Counted from the stretch's first letter, positions 42,277-50,790 are shown. The stretch is DNA of 64,000 bases from Achromobacter sp. MYb9 (GCF_002975275.1 NZ_PCOQ01000005.1:124001-188000); one strand, 5' to 3'. The notes: a model not told the origin generated them from the letters alone. Translations and numbers: made by a program.

Positions 42277-43145
42277 TGGCGCGCGGCCGCCGGACGGGTG
42301 ATGGACACGGGCTGAACGGCGGGCTTGACCTGACCTTCGGCCTTGGGCTTGGGCGCGGTCGTAGCGGCCACGCCGCCGTCGTGGATTTCGTCTTCGACGT
42401 GCATCACGAAGGAATTCAGCGTTTCGCGCACGACGGCCGGGCCGCGTTTTTCGCACATCATCGAGATGCCTTGCAGCACCATGTTCATCGACTCGATGCG
42501 GCGGGCGGTGCGGCGCTCGAGCTTGAGAGCGATCGGCTTGCAGACCAGGTTGGCCAGCAGAATGCCGTAAAAGGTCGTCATCAGGCCCACCGCCAGGTGC
42601 TTGCCGATCATCGTCATGCTGCCGTCGCCCAGCACGGCCATCAGGTTGATCAGGGCGACCAGCGTGCCCAGCATGCCGAAGGCTGGGGCGAAGGTGGCCA
42701 TGACGCGGAACATCTGCGCTTCGGCCTGTTCGCGGGCGCGCAGGCGGGCGACGCGCCATTGCAACACTTCGATGATCTGGTCTTCCGGGGTGTTGTCGAT
42801 GATCAACTGCACGCCGGTGCGCAGGAACGGGTTCGACACCTTCTTGAGTTCCTGCTCGACCTTGTGGACGTCGGTGTTCATCCACAACTGCGCCATCGCC
42901 ACCAGTTCTTCGATGTCGCGTTGCTGATCGTGCTGATCGTTACGGAACACGGTGCGCACCAGCTTGAAGATGCGAAGCACTTCGGCAAGCGGGTAGGCAA
43001 TGAACAGGGCGGCGCAGGTGCCGCCCAGGACGATAGCCAGGCCCGGCAGGTTGAAGTACATGCTGGCGTCGGTGGCGGACAGCGCGACGACGATAAGCAG
43101 GGTAAGCAGGCCGACGACGGCGCCGATGACGGAAGACGGATTCAT
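42273..43145 (-). CDS. MotA-like stator protein (PomA/MotC type)
   Basis: 290 residues with four TM helices (about 7-27, 33-50, 150-172, 183-203). MNPSSVIGAVVGLLTLLIVV, then LNLPGLAIVLGGTCAALFI-like helix 2, and the loop-to-helix segment FAPAFGMLGTLVALINLMAVLGD, follow PomA/MotC. The last match the MotA/ExbB signature. It forms the 5:2 ion-driven stator with the MotB-like protein. Ala/Pro-rich C-terminal residues follow the last cytosolic helix. Whether it drives swimming, as a second stator, or something else cannot be told here. Confidence 0.9.
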   Translation of the reverse strand: MNPSSVIGAVVGLLTLLIVVALSATDASMYFNLPGLAIVLGGTCAALFIAYPLAEVLRIFKLVRTVFRNDQHDQQRDIEELVAMAQLWMNTDVHKVEQELKKVSNPFLRTGVQLIIDNTPEDQIIEVLQWRVARLRAREQAEAQMFRVMATFAPAFGMLGTLVALINLMAVLGDGSMTMIGKHLAVGLMTTFYGILLANLVCKPIALKLERRTARRIESMNMVLQGISMMCEKRGPAVVRETLNSFVMHVEDEIHDGGVAATTAPKPKAEGQVKPAVQPVSITRPAAARQ

Positions 43146-43247
43146 GGATCTTGCCCGAAAGGGAAGGCACTCCGCGCGCGGAATGCTGGATTTTCGGGGA
43201 ATTCTAGCCAGGAGCCGCCGGGGTCAATCCGTCGGAAAGCAGGGCGA

Positions 43248-43288
43248 AAGGGCCGGTAAGCGCCGGCTTAACCTGTTAGCCGGCCCTT
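43248..43288. terminator. Nested hairpin between the GNAT and MotA-like genes
   Basis: Outer arms AAGGGCCGG / CCGGCCCTT (9 bp, perfect) enclose an inner hairpin TAAGC-GCCG-GCTTA. It lies 37 bp beyond the GNAT stop on the minus strand and about 100 bp ahead of the MotA-like start. No long T-run follows, so the termination strength is unsure. Confidence 0.45.
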
Positions 43289-43324
43289 GCCGCGGGGGCA
43301 GGAAATGGGGGCGGATTCAAGGCG

Positions 43325-43882
43325 TCAGGCTTGGCGCTGACGCCGGGCCAGCCATTCGTCGCGGGTAATCTCCCAGATCTCGGCCGGTTGGCGGCCACTG
43401 ACGAAACCGCGTTCTTCGACGCCCACGATGCGCATCCCGCTGCGCTCGGAAATCTTGCGCGACCCGGTGTTGGCGATGGCCTTGGGCGCTCGCAGCAACG
43501 GTTTGCCCAGCACATTGAACCAATAGGCCGTAACGGCTTCGCTGGCTTCGGTCATGTAGCCCTTGCCGTGGTGGGCGGGGTCCAGCCAGAAGCCGCGGTT
43601 GTTGCCCGAGTCGTCGTCCATCAGGCTGACAACACCGATCAGGCGGCCGGGAGCGTCCAGCGTGCGTACGGTCCAATGCCATTGTTCGCCCCGGCGGATG
43701 GCGGGCAGCGCCACATGCTCGATGTAGTCGCCGGCGGCGTTTTCCGGATAGGGCCACGGCACCTGATCCGCCAGGAAACGCACGACCTCCCATTGGGGAA
43801 AGATGCGCTGGATGGGCTCGGCGTCGTCCATGTCAAGGGGCTGCAACGTCAGGCGGGCGGTGGTCAGGGCGGGGTAGGTCAT
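43325..43882 (-). CDS. GNAT acetyltransferase, RimJ/RimL type
   Basis: 185 residues from the ATG at 43882 (MTYPALTTARLTLQPLDMDD). The Acetyltransf_3 fold is shown by GRLIGVVSLMDDDSGNNRGFWLDPAHHGKGYMTEASEAV (about 80-120), whose HHGKGYMTEA is the acetyl-CoA loop. IANTGSRKISERSGMRIVG is also typical of this group, which N-acetylates proteins or small molecules. It is a stand-alone gene, divergent from the NYN-domain gene. Confidence 0.88.
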   Translation of the reverse strand: MTYPALTTARLTLQPLDMDDAEPIQRIFPQWEVVRFLADQVPWPYPENAAGDYIEHVALPAIRRGEQWHWTVRTLDAPGRLIGVVSLMDDDSGNNRGFWLDPAHHGKGYMTEASEAVTAYWFNVLGKPLLRAPKAIANTGSRKISERSGMRIVGVEERGFVSGRQPAEIWEITRDEWLARRQRQA

Positions 43883-44007
43883 GGTGTGTGCGGGGCACGC
43901 CACGGCAGGGGCCGGCAGGGGCGCTGAAGGTGATGTAGCCGGATATGTATATCATGAGCGGTATCTGGCGGTCAGCCGTTATCGCCGCCGCAGCATTGGA
44001 GAACCCC

Positions 44008-45864
44008 ATGAATACCCCCAACGAAAACGTCAGCATGGCGCTTTTCTGCGACTTCGAGAACGTAGCGCTGGGTGTGCGCGACACCAAGTACCAGAAGTTC
44101 GACATCCGGCCCGTGCTGGAACGTTTGCTGCTCAAGGGCAGCATCGTGGTCAAGAAGGCCTATTGTGATTGGGAACGCTATAAGGAATTCAAGGCCCCCA
44201 TGCACGAAGCCAATTTCGAGCTGATCGAGATTCCGCATGTGCGTCAGTCGGGCAAGAATTCGGCCGATATCCGGCTGGTCGTGGACGCGCTGGACTTTTG
44301 CTACACCAAGTCGCACGTCAACACGTTCGTGATCATCAGCGGCGATTCCGATTTTTCACCGCTGGTGTCCAAGCTGCGCGAAAACAACAAGAAGGTGATT
44401 GGCGTGGGCGTGAAGCAATCCACGTCCGACCTGCTGATCGCCAACTGCGACGAATTCATCTTCTATGACGATCTGGCCCGCGAAGGCCAGCGTACCGCCG
44501 ACGCGCGGCGCGACACCCGGGGCGGCGCGAATGCCGGCCAGCGCCGGACGCCGGACGAAGAGCGCCGCCGCAAGGAAGAGCTGGAAGCCCGCAAGACCCA
44601 GGCCGTGGAAATGGTCGTCGAGACATTCGAAGCGCTGATGGCCGAACGCGGCGACAGCGGCAAGATCTGGGCGTCGGCGCTGAAGGACGCGCTGAAGCGC
44701 CGCAAACCGGATTTCAACGAGTCGTACTACGGCTTCCGCGCCTTCGGCAATCTGCTTGACGAGGCGCAGTCGCGCGGCTTTCTGGAAGTCGGCCGTGAAG
44801 AGAAGTCCGGCACCTACGTGTATCGCGACAGCGCAGACGGCGCAGACAGCGCCGATAGCGCGCCTGCCGCAGGCCGCGCAGGCCGCAACGGCGGATCGCG
44901 ATTCGCGCGGGGCCGCCAGGCGGCGGCGCCGGCGGACGCCGATGTCGAGGTCGATGCCGACGACGCGCAAGAGGGCGCGCAAGAGGGCGCGGCGCCCGAG
45001 GAAGCCAATCCCCGTCCTTCCCGCAGATCGCGCGGTGGCCGCAAGTCGGGCCGAGGCGCCAGCCAGCATGCCGAGCAGGGCGTTGCCGAAGCCGCCATTG
45101 CCGCCACGTCCGACGTGGCATCCGATGAGCCGGTCACGGTGCCCCTGGCGACGCAAGCCGGCGTAGCCATGCCGCCCGCGGCGCCGTCCGGGACCTTTGT
45201 TCACGCCGAAAAACAGGCTGAAGCGAACCGGCAGGCCGAAGCGAACAGACAGGCCGAAGCCAACAAACGGGCCGAAGCTGAAAAACAGGCGCAAGCCGAT
45301 AAGCAAACTGCCGAGGAACTGGCGAAGGAAGCGGCCAAGCTGGAAGCCATGCGCGCGGACGCGTTGGCCCGGGCGCAGGCCCCCAAGCCGGTCCAGGCCT
45401 CGCGACTGCCTCCCATGCCCACGCCGTTGCCCCAGGCACGCCAGCCGATTCCGGCCGTGGACATCGCCGAATGGACCTTTGTCGAACCTGCCGTGGAAAC
45501 CCGCCGCGAGCCCGCCGGGAAGGTGCCCGCCAAGGCAGCGGACCCGTTCGCCGGCGCTCCGGCCAGGACGGTTGAAGAGGCGCCGGCCACCCCGGCGGTC
45601 AAGCGCGCCGCCACCCGTAGTCGCAGCGCCACCAAGACGGCTGCGGCCAAGACCGGCGAACGCGAAACGGCCCGGACGTCGAAGGCCGCTGCGGTTGCCG
45701 AACCGGCCAAGGCAGGGACGGCGTCCGCGCCGCAAGCTGAAGCGGCTTCCGAGCCCGCCAGCAAGACGGCCACCAAGGCGCCGGCCAAGACGGCCAGCAA
45801 GACGGCAGGCAAAACCGCAACGCGCGCGCGCCAGCCGCGCAAGACGGCCGCCTCGGAATCCTGA
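44008..45864 (+). CDS. NYN-domain putative RNase with OST-HTH/LOTUS domain and long basic tail
   Basis: 618 residues. The NYN (LabA/PIN-like) nuclease domain spans about 8-155, with acidic metal ligands in LFCDFENV (D15), NSADIRLVVDALD and ISGDSDFSPLV. An OST-HTH/LOTUS RNA-binding domain spans about 190-270 (GKIWASALKDALKRRKPDFNE, then GTYVYRD). The rest is a low-complexity Ala/Lys/Arg/Pro tail with KQAEANRQAEANRQAEANK-type repeats (about 400-435) and a histone-H1-like C-terminus (KTATKAPAKTASKTAGK). The start is chosen at 44008 (TTGGAGAACCCC). It is probably an RNA processing enzyme. Confidence 0.88.
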   Translation: MNTPNENVSMALFCDFENVALGVRDTKYQKFDIRPVLERLLLKGSIVVKKAYCDWERYKEFKAPMHEANFELIEIPHVRQSGKNSADIRLVVDALDFCYTKSHVNTFVIISGDSDFSPLVSKLRENNKKVIGVGVKQSTSDLLIANCDEFIFYDDLAREGQRTADARRDTRGGANAGQRRTPDEERRRKEELEARKTQAVEMVVETFEALMAERGDSGKIWASALKDALKRRKPDFNESYYGFRAFGNLLDEAQSRGFLEVGREEKSGTYVYRDSADGADSADSAPAAGRAGRNGGSRFARGRQAAAPADADVEVDADDAQEGAQEGAAPEEANPRPSRRSRGGRKSGRGASQHAEQGVAEAAIAATSDVASDEPVTVPLATQAGVAMPPAAPSGTFVHAEKQAEANRQAEANRQAEANKRAEAEKQAQADKQTAEELAKEAAKLEAMRADALARAQAPKPVQASRLPPMPTPLPQARQPIPAVDIAEWTFVEPAVETRREPAGKVPAKAADPFAGAPARTVEEAPATPAVKRAATRSRSATKTAAAKTGERETARTSKAAAVAEPAKAGTASAPQAEAASEPASKTATKAPAKTASKTAGKTATRARQPRKTAASES

Positions 45865-45876
45865 GGCGCGCTCGGT

Positions 45877-46671
45877 TCAGATCGCCGGGCCGCGGTAGCG
45901 GCCCGGCGTGACGCCTAATTCGCGTTTGAACATGGCGATGAACGCGCTGACGTTGTCGTAGCCCAATTCCAGCGCCACGGTGGTGACCGGTGCGCCGGCG
46001 GCCAGCATCTCCTGCGCCCGCATCAGCCGCGCTTGCTGACGCCATGCGCCAAGGGTCATGCCGGTGTCCGCCAGGAAACGGCGCGCCAGCGTCCGCGGCG
46101 CCATACCGATCACCTTGGCCCAGGCGTCCAGTTGCCGCGTATCGGACGGTTCGTCCGATAGCGCCAACGCCAGGCGTCGTAACCGGCTATCGCCGGGCAG
46201 CACCAGCGCCGTGCCCGCTTGCGGCAAGGTGCGGATTTCTTCCCGGATCAAGGCTTCGATGTGGCGGCGCGCGGTGTCAGGTGCGCCGTCCTCCCACGAG
46301 GCGGCGCGGTCCACCGCGGCCACCAGCAGGGCGGAAGCCCGCAGCAGGGTGGGCGACGCCGGCAGGCCGGCGCAGGCGGCCGGACTCAGGTAGGCGCTGT
46401 AGCCGGCATACGGGCCATGCGACAGCAGGCCATGCGGCTGATCCGGCGGAATCCAGACGGCATGCAGCGACGGAACCACCCATTGCATGTCCCCCGCGTA
46501 GACGGTCAGCAAACCCTGATAGGCGCCCAGCAGTTGCCCTCGCGCATGCCGATGCATGGCCGTGTCGCGCAGTGCGCCGTCCTCGCGGCGGACGGCGATC
46601 AGCCGGGGGCCGCGCCGCGACCGCGCTCGTTCGGGCGCAAGCAAGGGCAGGGGGGAAGCCAGGGAAGACAT
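45877..46671 (-). CDS. AraC-family regulator (NimR-like)
   Basis: 264 residues from the ATG at 46671. The cupin sensor spans about 10-110 (HRHARGQLLGAYQGLLTVYAGD, then VWIPPDQPHGL). Two HTHs lie at about 165-262 (LDAWAKVIGMAPRTLARRFLADTGMTLGAW and PVTTVALELGYDNVSAFIAMFKRELGVTPGRY). It matches the NimR/YdeC group, which usually controls a divergent gene. Here the divergent gene is the 97-residue protein at 46770, across a 98-bp gap. Confidence 0.9.
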   Translation of the reverse strand: MSSLASPLPLLAPERARSRRGPRLIAVRREDGALRDTAMHRHARGQLLGAYQGLLTVYAGDMQWVVPSLHAVWIPPDQPHGLLSHGPYAGYSAYLSPAACAGLPASPTLLRASALLVAAVDRAASWEDGAPDTARRHIEALIREEIRTLPQAGTALVLPGDSRLRRLALALSDEPSDTRQLDAWAKVIGMAPRTLARRFLADTGMTLGAWRQQARLMRAQEMLAAGAPVTTVALELGYDNVSAFIAMFKRELGVTPGRYRGPAI

Positions 46672-46769
46672 GTGGCAGAAATACCGTATTGATCGTAAGA
46701 AACGACGCAGAATTGCCAAGCCGGGACGTCTATCGTAGCGCTTGTGTCCAACACAGTCAGGAGCGACAG

Positions 46770-47063
46770 ATGCAAGCACAAGACGTTTTGCCGGATGGCA
46801 GGGATCAAGGAACCTTCAACGGCGTTGCCGTGCGCAAGGGAACGGTGGGCGCCTTTCTGGCGAATGCGCGGGTGTGCCTGGACGCCTCGGCGGCGCCGCA
46901 GGCTGTCGCAGCGGCTCGGCGGGATATCCGGGACGCGCTGCCGGCGCTACGCGCGCTGGGCCTGTTCGACATTCTGCAAATCCAGGATGCGGGCCTGCGC
47001 GCCTGGGTCCGGGAAGCGGAAGCCGAAAGGAAAGCTGAAGCAGGCCGGCGCCAGGGCGGTTAA
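46770..47063 (+). CDS. Small conserved-looking protein of unknown function
   Basis: 97 residues, preceded by an excellent ribosome site (CAGGAGCGACAG). It has no signal peptide or TM helix. The segment GVAVRKGTVGAFLANARVCL, followed by two helices (AAARRDIRDALPALRALGLF and AWVREAEAERKAEAG), suggests a compact helical protein. I do not recognise the family. It is divergent from the NimR-like AraC regulator and may be its target. Confidence 0.65.
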   Translation: MQAQDVLPDGRDQGTFNGVAVRKGTVGAFLANARVCLDASAAPQAVAAARRDIRDALPALRALGLFDILQIQDAGLRAWVREAEAERKAEAGRRQGG

Positions 47064-47160
47064 GCGCCGGGCAAGCGCGGCCCGGTGGTCTATGATTCCT
47101 CGTTTTCCACCTGCGCCGCGGCTTGCCGCCCGCCCTGGGCGTCGTGCCCGTCGGATTTTC

Positions 47161-47667
47161 ATGCAATACGTATTGATCAGTTCCTGCCTGTTGGGCAATC
47201 CCGTGCGCTACGACGGACGCGGCGTGCCCCATGGCGATGCCGTGCTGACGCGTTGGCTGGCAGAAGGCCGCGTCGTGCCGGTCTGCCCCGAAGTGGCGGG
47301 CGGCATGCCGATTCCCCGGCCGCCTGCAGAGATCGAACCCGGCAGGGCGGCCGCCGCCGTGCTGGACGCGGGGGCGCGGGTCGTGGCGGTGACGGGCGAA
47401 GACGTCACGCAGCCCTTCGTGCAGGGCGCGCACGCGGCGCTGGCTGCCGCGCAGGAACACGGCATCCACGTGGCGGTGCTGAAAGAAGGCAGCCCGTCCT
47501 GCGGCAGCGGCTATGTGTATGACGGCCATTTCGCGGGCCGGCGCCAGCCGGGCGTCGGCGTGACGGCGGAACTGCTGACCCGAGCGGGCGTACGGGTCTT
47601 CAGCGAAAAGCAATGGGCCGAGGCCGCGGCCTGTCTGGCGGCATGGGAGGCGCGGCATGTGGATTAG
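47161..47667 (+). CDS. DUF523 family protein
   Basis: 168 residues. The DUF523 hallmarks are visible: SSCLLGNPVRYDGRG at the N-terminus (residues 7-21), VPVCPEVAGGMPIPRPPAEI (about 38-57), GAHAALAAAQEHGI and AVLKEGSPSCGSGYVYDG with the conserved SPSCG. Conserved Cys suggest a metal or Fe-S site; the function is unproven. The Shine-Dalgarno is weak (CGGATTTTC), but no other start fits the fold. It overlaps the next gene by 11 bp. Confidence 0.9.
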   Translation: MQYVLISSCLLGNPVRYDGRGVPHGDAVLTRWLAEGRVVPVCPEVAGGMPIPRPPAEIEPGRAAAAVLDAGARVVAVTGEDVTQPFVQGAHAALAAAQEHGIHVAVLKEGSPSCGSGYVYDGHFAGRRQPGVGVTAELLTRAGVRVFSEKQWAEAAACLAAWEARHVD

Positions 47668-47986
47668 CGCAGGCGTATTGATGTTGGCGGTGGTGGCTGC
47701 GGCCTTCGCCTGGCGCGCGGGCAGGCTTTCCGGACCGTCGGCTGGCGTGGGCGGCGTTCGCCGGTGGCCGGCGCGTATTGCCGCCGCGCTGTTCCTGCCG
47801 TTGTCCGCATGCTTCTTCTACGCCTGGTACGCGTTCTACTGGAAGTGGGATTTCAACGAACTGGGCCGCTACTACGACCCCATCGACCAGGTGGTCTACA
47901 CGTCGTCCGGCTTCGTGTGGGTGGTGCCGGCGGCCTTGCTGCTGGCCGCCGGGCTGCTGTGCGCCTGGCGCGGCTGGCGGCCCTGA
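47657..47986 (+). CDS. Small membrane protein of unknown function
   Basis: 109 residues with three predicted TM helices (about 2-20, 40-62, 80-103). The loop FYWKWDFNELGRYYDPIDQVVY between helices 2 and 3 is aromatic and acidic. The start overlaps the DUF523 gene by 11 bp, implying coupled translation. I do not recognise a family. Confidence 0.65.
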   Translation: MWISAGVLMLAVVAAAFAWRAGRLSGPSAGVGGVRRWPARIAAALFLPLSACFFYAWYAFYWKWDFNELGRYYDPIDQVVYTSSGFVWVVPAALLLAAGLLCAWRGWRP

Positions 47987-48017
47987 ATCGGGCTGAACCC
48001 GCGCTGCGCCGGGCGGG

Positions 48018-48995
48018 TCATTCGCTGCGGATATTCGCCGCTTTGACGATCTTGCCGTTGTCGGCATATTCCCGCCGGACCTGTTCCGCGAACTGCTCCA
48101 CGCTGCCGGGCGACATGATGTTCAACGCATCGGTCAGGGGCTTGCTGATGTCGGGCATGGCGGCCACCTTGTTGATCACCACGTTCATGCGCAGCCGGAA
48201 GTCGGCGCTGGAGCTGCCCGGCGCAAAGAAGCCGAAGGTGGACGTCATGTTGGCCATGGGATAACCCAGCTCCGCGAACGTCGGCGTGTCGGGCCTTGCG
48301 GGCAGGCGCGCCGGTGACCCTACCGCCAGGAGCTTGAGCTTGCCTTCGTCGATCAGCGTGTTGATGGGGGCAGACGCGTTGACCAGCATCAACGTGAACT
48401 GGCCGCCCAGGGCGTCCGGCACCATCTGCGCCATGCCTTTGTACGGGACGTGGGTGATGCGCACCTTGGCCTGGCCGTTGATCTGCTCCAGCATCAGGTG
48501 GCCCAGCGACCCGACGCCGGCTGTTGCCAGCGACAGCCCGTCGGGGTCTGCCTTGGCCTGGGTCAGCATGTCCTTGAAATCCTTACCCGTGAATTTCGGC
48601 CCGCCCACCAGGTACACCGGCGAATACATGACGGCGGCCACCGGCGCCAGGTCTTTCAACGGCTCGTACAGCGTTTTCATCACGTGGGGCGACAGCGTCA
48701 CCGGGCTGACGGCGGTAAAGCCCAGGGTGTTCTCGTCGTGCGCGCGCGCCACGGTGTTCATGCCGATCATGCCGCCCGCGCCGCCACGGTTTTCAACGAC
48801 GGCAGGCCGGCCGAGTTCGACGGCAAGCTTCTGTGCGAAAGCGCGCGCGGTATTGTCGACGATGCCGCCCGCGCCATAGGGCACCACAATGGTCAGCGCG
48901 GGCGACTTGGCGTCGGGCTGGGCGTGTACCGCGAATGAGGCGGCGCAGATGGCGCTGAATGCGCACAGGCCGGCGAACCGCTTGAACTTGAGCAT
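48018..48995 (-). CDS. Bug-family (TctC-like) periplasmic solute-binding protein
   Basis: 325 residues. The signal peptide MLKFKRFAGLCAFSAICAAS-FAVHA is cleaved before QPDAKS. Bug signatures are IVVPYGAGGIVDNTARAFAQ (about 36-55), VVENRGGAGGMIGMNTVARA and the second-domain VPYKGMAQMVPDALGGQ. Such proteins bind carboxylates and feed TctAB-type transporters, but no tctA/tctB genes are nearby, so it is an orphan receptor. AAGGGGAAG precedes the ATG. A very strong hairpin lies 20 bp ahead of the start. Confidence 0.93.
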   Translation of the reverse strand: MLKFKRFAGLCAFSAICAASFAVHAQPDAKSPALTIVVPYGAGGIVDNTARAFAQKLAVELGRPAVVENRGGAGGMIGMNTVARAHDENTLGFTAVSPVTLSPHVMKTLYEPLKDLAPVAAVMYSPVYLVGGPKFTGKDFKDMLTQAKADPDGLSLATAGVGSLGHLMLEQINGQAKVRITHVPYKGMAQMVPDALGGQFTLMLVNASAPINTLIDEGKLKLLAVGSPARLPARPDTPTFAELGYPMANMTSTFGFFAPGSSSADFRLRMNVVINKVAAMPDISKPLTDALNIMSPGSVEQFAEQVRREYADNGKIVKAANIRSE

Positions 48996-49014
48996 GGCTT
49001 CCCCTTGATGCCCG

Positions 49015-49092
49015 GCGCCGCATTGGACGGCCGTGCGTTCCGGCGGCCGTCCAATGCGGCGCGCCGGCATGCAGTGTGTGCAGGCCGGCGCG
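49015..49092. repeat. Two tandem strong hairpins in the 130-bp gap between the Gly-rich and Bug genes
   Basis: The first has perfect 19-bp arms (GCGCCGCATTGGACGGCCG-type core, 49015-49033 with 49044-49062) and a 10-base loop. The second pairs CGCGCCGGC (49060-49068) with GCCGGCGCG (49084-49092). The two share three bases, so they cannot both form completely. No U-run follows. They could terminate the Gly-rich gene transcript or protect and regulate the Bug mRNA leader. Confidence 0.6.
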
Positions 49093-49125
49093 TTGGGGCA
49101 ATCGGGAATATCCGGGGTTGCGGCG

Positions 49126-49737
49126 TCAGTTGGCGCGGTAGCCGCGGCTGGTCATGCAGGAATCCAGGGCGCTGTTGTAGGAATCCACCATGATCTGCGT
49201 GGTCCATTGCGAGATGGTGGCCGGGTCGTAGCCGCTTTGGTTCATGGCCCAGCGTTGGCAATCGGCCGTGGCGTTCGCCTGCGCCTGATTGACCTTCGGC
49301 GCGGCCTCGTACTCCACCGGCGCGTATTGCGGTTGGGGCTGAGGTTGCGCATAGGCGACGGGGGGCGCGGCATAGACCGGCGGCGTGTCGTAGACCGGTT
49401 CGGCATACACGGGAGGGCTGGTATAGCCGACGCCGGGCGAAGCGTAGACGCCCGTCTGCGCATAGGTCGGGCCCGAGTCCGCCGCCAGCAGCAAGCCGAC
49501 CGCCGCCAGCGCGAATGCGCCACCCACCCACCATCCGGCCGAACTGCTGCCGCCGCCACCATGGTGGCGATATCCGTCGCCGCCGTGATAACCGCCGTGG
49601 TAATTGCCGCCGCCATAGCCGCCGTGGCCGCCACCGTAGCCGCCTCCCCAACCGCCGCGTCCGCCCGCCATCGCGGGCGCGCTTGCCATGGCAAGCGCCA
49701 ACGCCGCGACGAGCATCCGGCCTGTAAACCGTTTCAT
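49126..49737 (-). CDS. Gly-rich exported protein of unknown function
   Basis: 203 residues. A signal peptide (MLVAALALAMASAPAMA) is followed by a Gly/Tyr/His-rich region (about 25-62, GGYGGGHGGYGGG-type). A hydrophobic helix (WWVGGAFALAAVGLLLAAD) comes next, then a Tyr/Pro/Val-rich linker (about 90-140) and a compact C-terminal domain with two Cys (ATADCQRWAMNQSGYDP, SALDSCMTSRGY). The C-terminal part resembles small stress- or envelope-associated proteins with the DCQRWA/CLxxRGY pattern. CAGGAGC precedes the ATG. Confidence 0.75.
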   Translation of the reverse strand: MKRFTGRMLVAALALAMASAPAMAGGRGGWGGGYGGGHGGYGGGNYHGGYHGGDGYRHHGGGGSSSAGWWVGGAFALAAVGLLLAADSGPTYAQTGVYASPGVGYTSPPVYAEPVYDTPPVYAAPPVAYAQPQPQPQYAPVEYEAAPKVNQAQANATADCQRWAMNQSGYDPATISQWTTQIMVDSYNSALDSCMTSRGYRAN

Positions 49738-50133
49738 GATCGTGCTCCTGAACGCCTTGCGCAGGCACATTGCATGGCGCAAAGCGATACCGTTACTTTA
49801 CTGCCGCGAATGCCCTAAAAGTTGTTGCAAAAGCTACGGGCATTTCAACTCGCTTCAGCGCATGTTGCAGGAACGCGACCCGCCGGCGACAACGGGGGCG
49901 GCCCATTTGTCGCCAAATTGCGACGATGCATTGTTCAACGTTTCGTAAGTCACGTAACCGGTCCGTGGGACGGTTTCGTTTCAGAAAACGGACTCCCCAC
50001 CGTGCCGCCTGCCGGATCGGCCGTGCGGGGCGAACGGCGCCCACCGCAACAAGCGTAACGATCGTGATTTCACGCTGCCGGGCGGGCCGGTGAAACAGTG
50101 GCGGAAAGCCATGAACGGTAGTACTTTCTCGCG
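49738..50133. other. Intergenic region of 396 bp without a recognisable gene
   Basis: This is the divergent gap between the Gly-rich gene and the TetR gene. It is noticeably less GC-rich than its neighbours. It holds a small dyad GTCGC-CAAATT-GCGAC (49909-49924) and a stretch with GTAAGTCACGTAACCGG (about 49947-49963). Short reading frames here lack ribosome sites and family-like sequence. An untranslated RNA cannot be excluded. Confidence 0.4.
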
Positions 50134-50790
50134 ATGATTACGGCACGACCCACTTCTTTATCGCAAGACAAGCGTCTCACGAAAGGTGAACGCACACGGT
50201 TACAGCTTCTGGAGGTTGCTGCGGCGGAGTTCGCCGAGCGCGGATTCCAGCAGACACGGATCAGCGACATCGTCGCCCGCGCCGGCGTGACCCAGCCCGT
50301 CTTTTATCAATACTTCCCAAGCAAGCAAGCCGCCTATGATGAATTGGTGGGCATGTTCGCGCAGCGCTTGCGGCAAGCCATCAGCCAGGCGCGCTTGCCT
50401 GCCGAACTGGACGGCTCGGAACTGGCGGACCGCATCCGCCGAGGCGTCCGCGCGCTGCTTGCCATCTTGCAGGAAGACCCCAACCTGACCCGCATCGGCT
50501 TTTTCCAGGTGGCGGCAGCCGAAGCGCTGAAGGACGAATTGGTGGCGATGATCGCCGACAACGTCCGCGCCGAGCAGCAGGCAGGCCTGTTTCGGACGAC
50601 GATCCCGGCGGACTGGTTCGCGCAGTCGCTGATGGGCATCATCGAACGCTTCACGCGCCAAATGCCAGACGCCGCGCAGCAGCAGGCCTTGGCGGCGTTC
50701 ATCACCGACTTGTTGCTGGACGGCATACGGGGACCCGACCCCGGCCCGGATTGTCGCCCCGACCGGCAGCCGCCACGTCAAGCCTCCTAG
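50134..50790 (+). CDS. TetR-family transcriptional regulator
   Basis: 218 residues. The HTH spans about 17-65 (RLQLLEVAAAEFAERGFQQT, then ISDIVARAGVTQPVFYQYFPSKQAAYDELV). The helical ligand domain spans about 70-205. The tail is Pro/Arg/Asp-rich (GPDPGPDCRPDRQPPRQAS). The stop codon sits in the loop of the terminator hairpin. The target is unknown: both neighbours, the Gly-rich gene (divergent) and the Bug gene (convergent), are candidates. Confidence 0.92.
   Translation: MITARPTSLSQDKRLTKGERTRLQLLEVAAAEFAERGFQQTRISDIVARAGVTQPVFYQYFPSKQAAYDELVGMFAQRLRQAISQARLPAELDGSELADRIRRGVRALLAILQEDPNLTRIGFFQVAAAEALKDELVAMIADNVRAEQQAGLFRTTIPADWFAQSLMGIIERFTRQMPDAAQQQALAAFITDLLLDGIRGPDPGPDCRPDRQPPRQAS

Noticed and set aside
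41332..42885. 517-codon frame joining MotB-like and part of MotA-like genes
   Set aside because: The extra N-terminal part is an out-of-frame reading of the MotA-like gene. The MotB-like start at 42276 gives the normal 4-bp overlap and topology.
41332..43145. Assignment of this pair as the flagellar motAB operon
   Set aside because: No flhDC, che or fli genes are adjacent, and the A-subunit is PomA/MotC-like. Only the general stator role is supported.
49738..50133. Small protein genes in the 396-bp gap
   Set aside because: The open frames there (60-110 codons) lack ribosome sites and plausible protein sequence. Some run into neighbouring genes out of frame.
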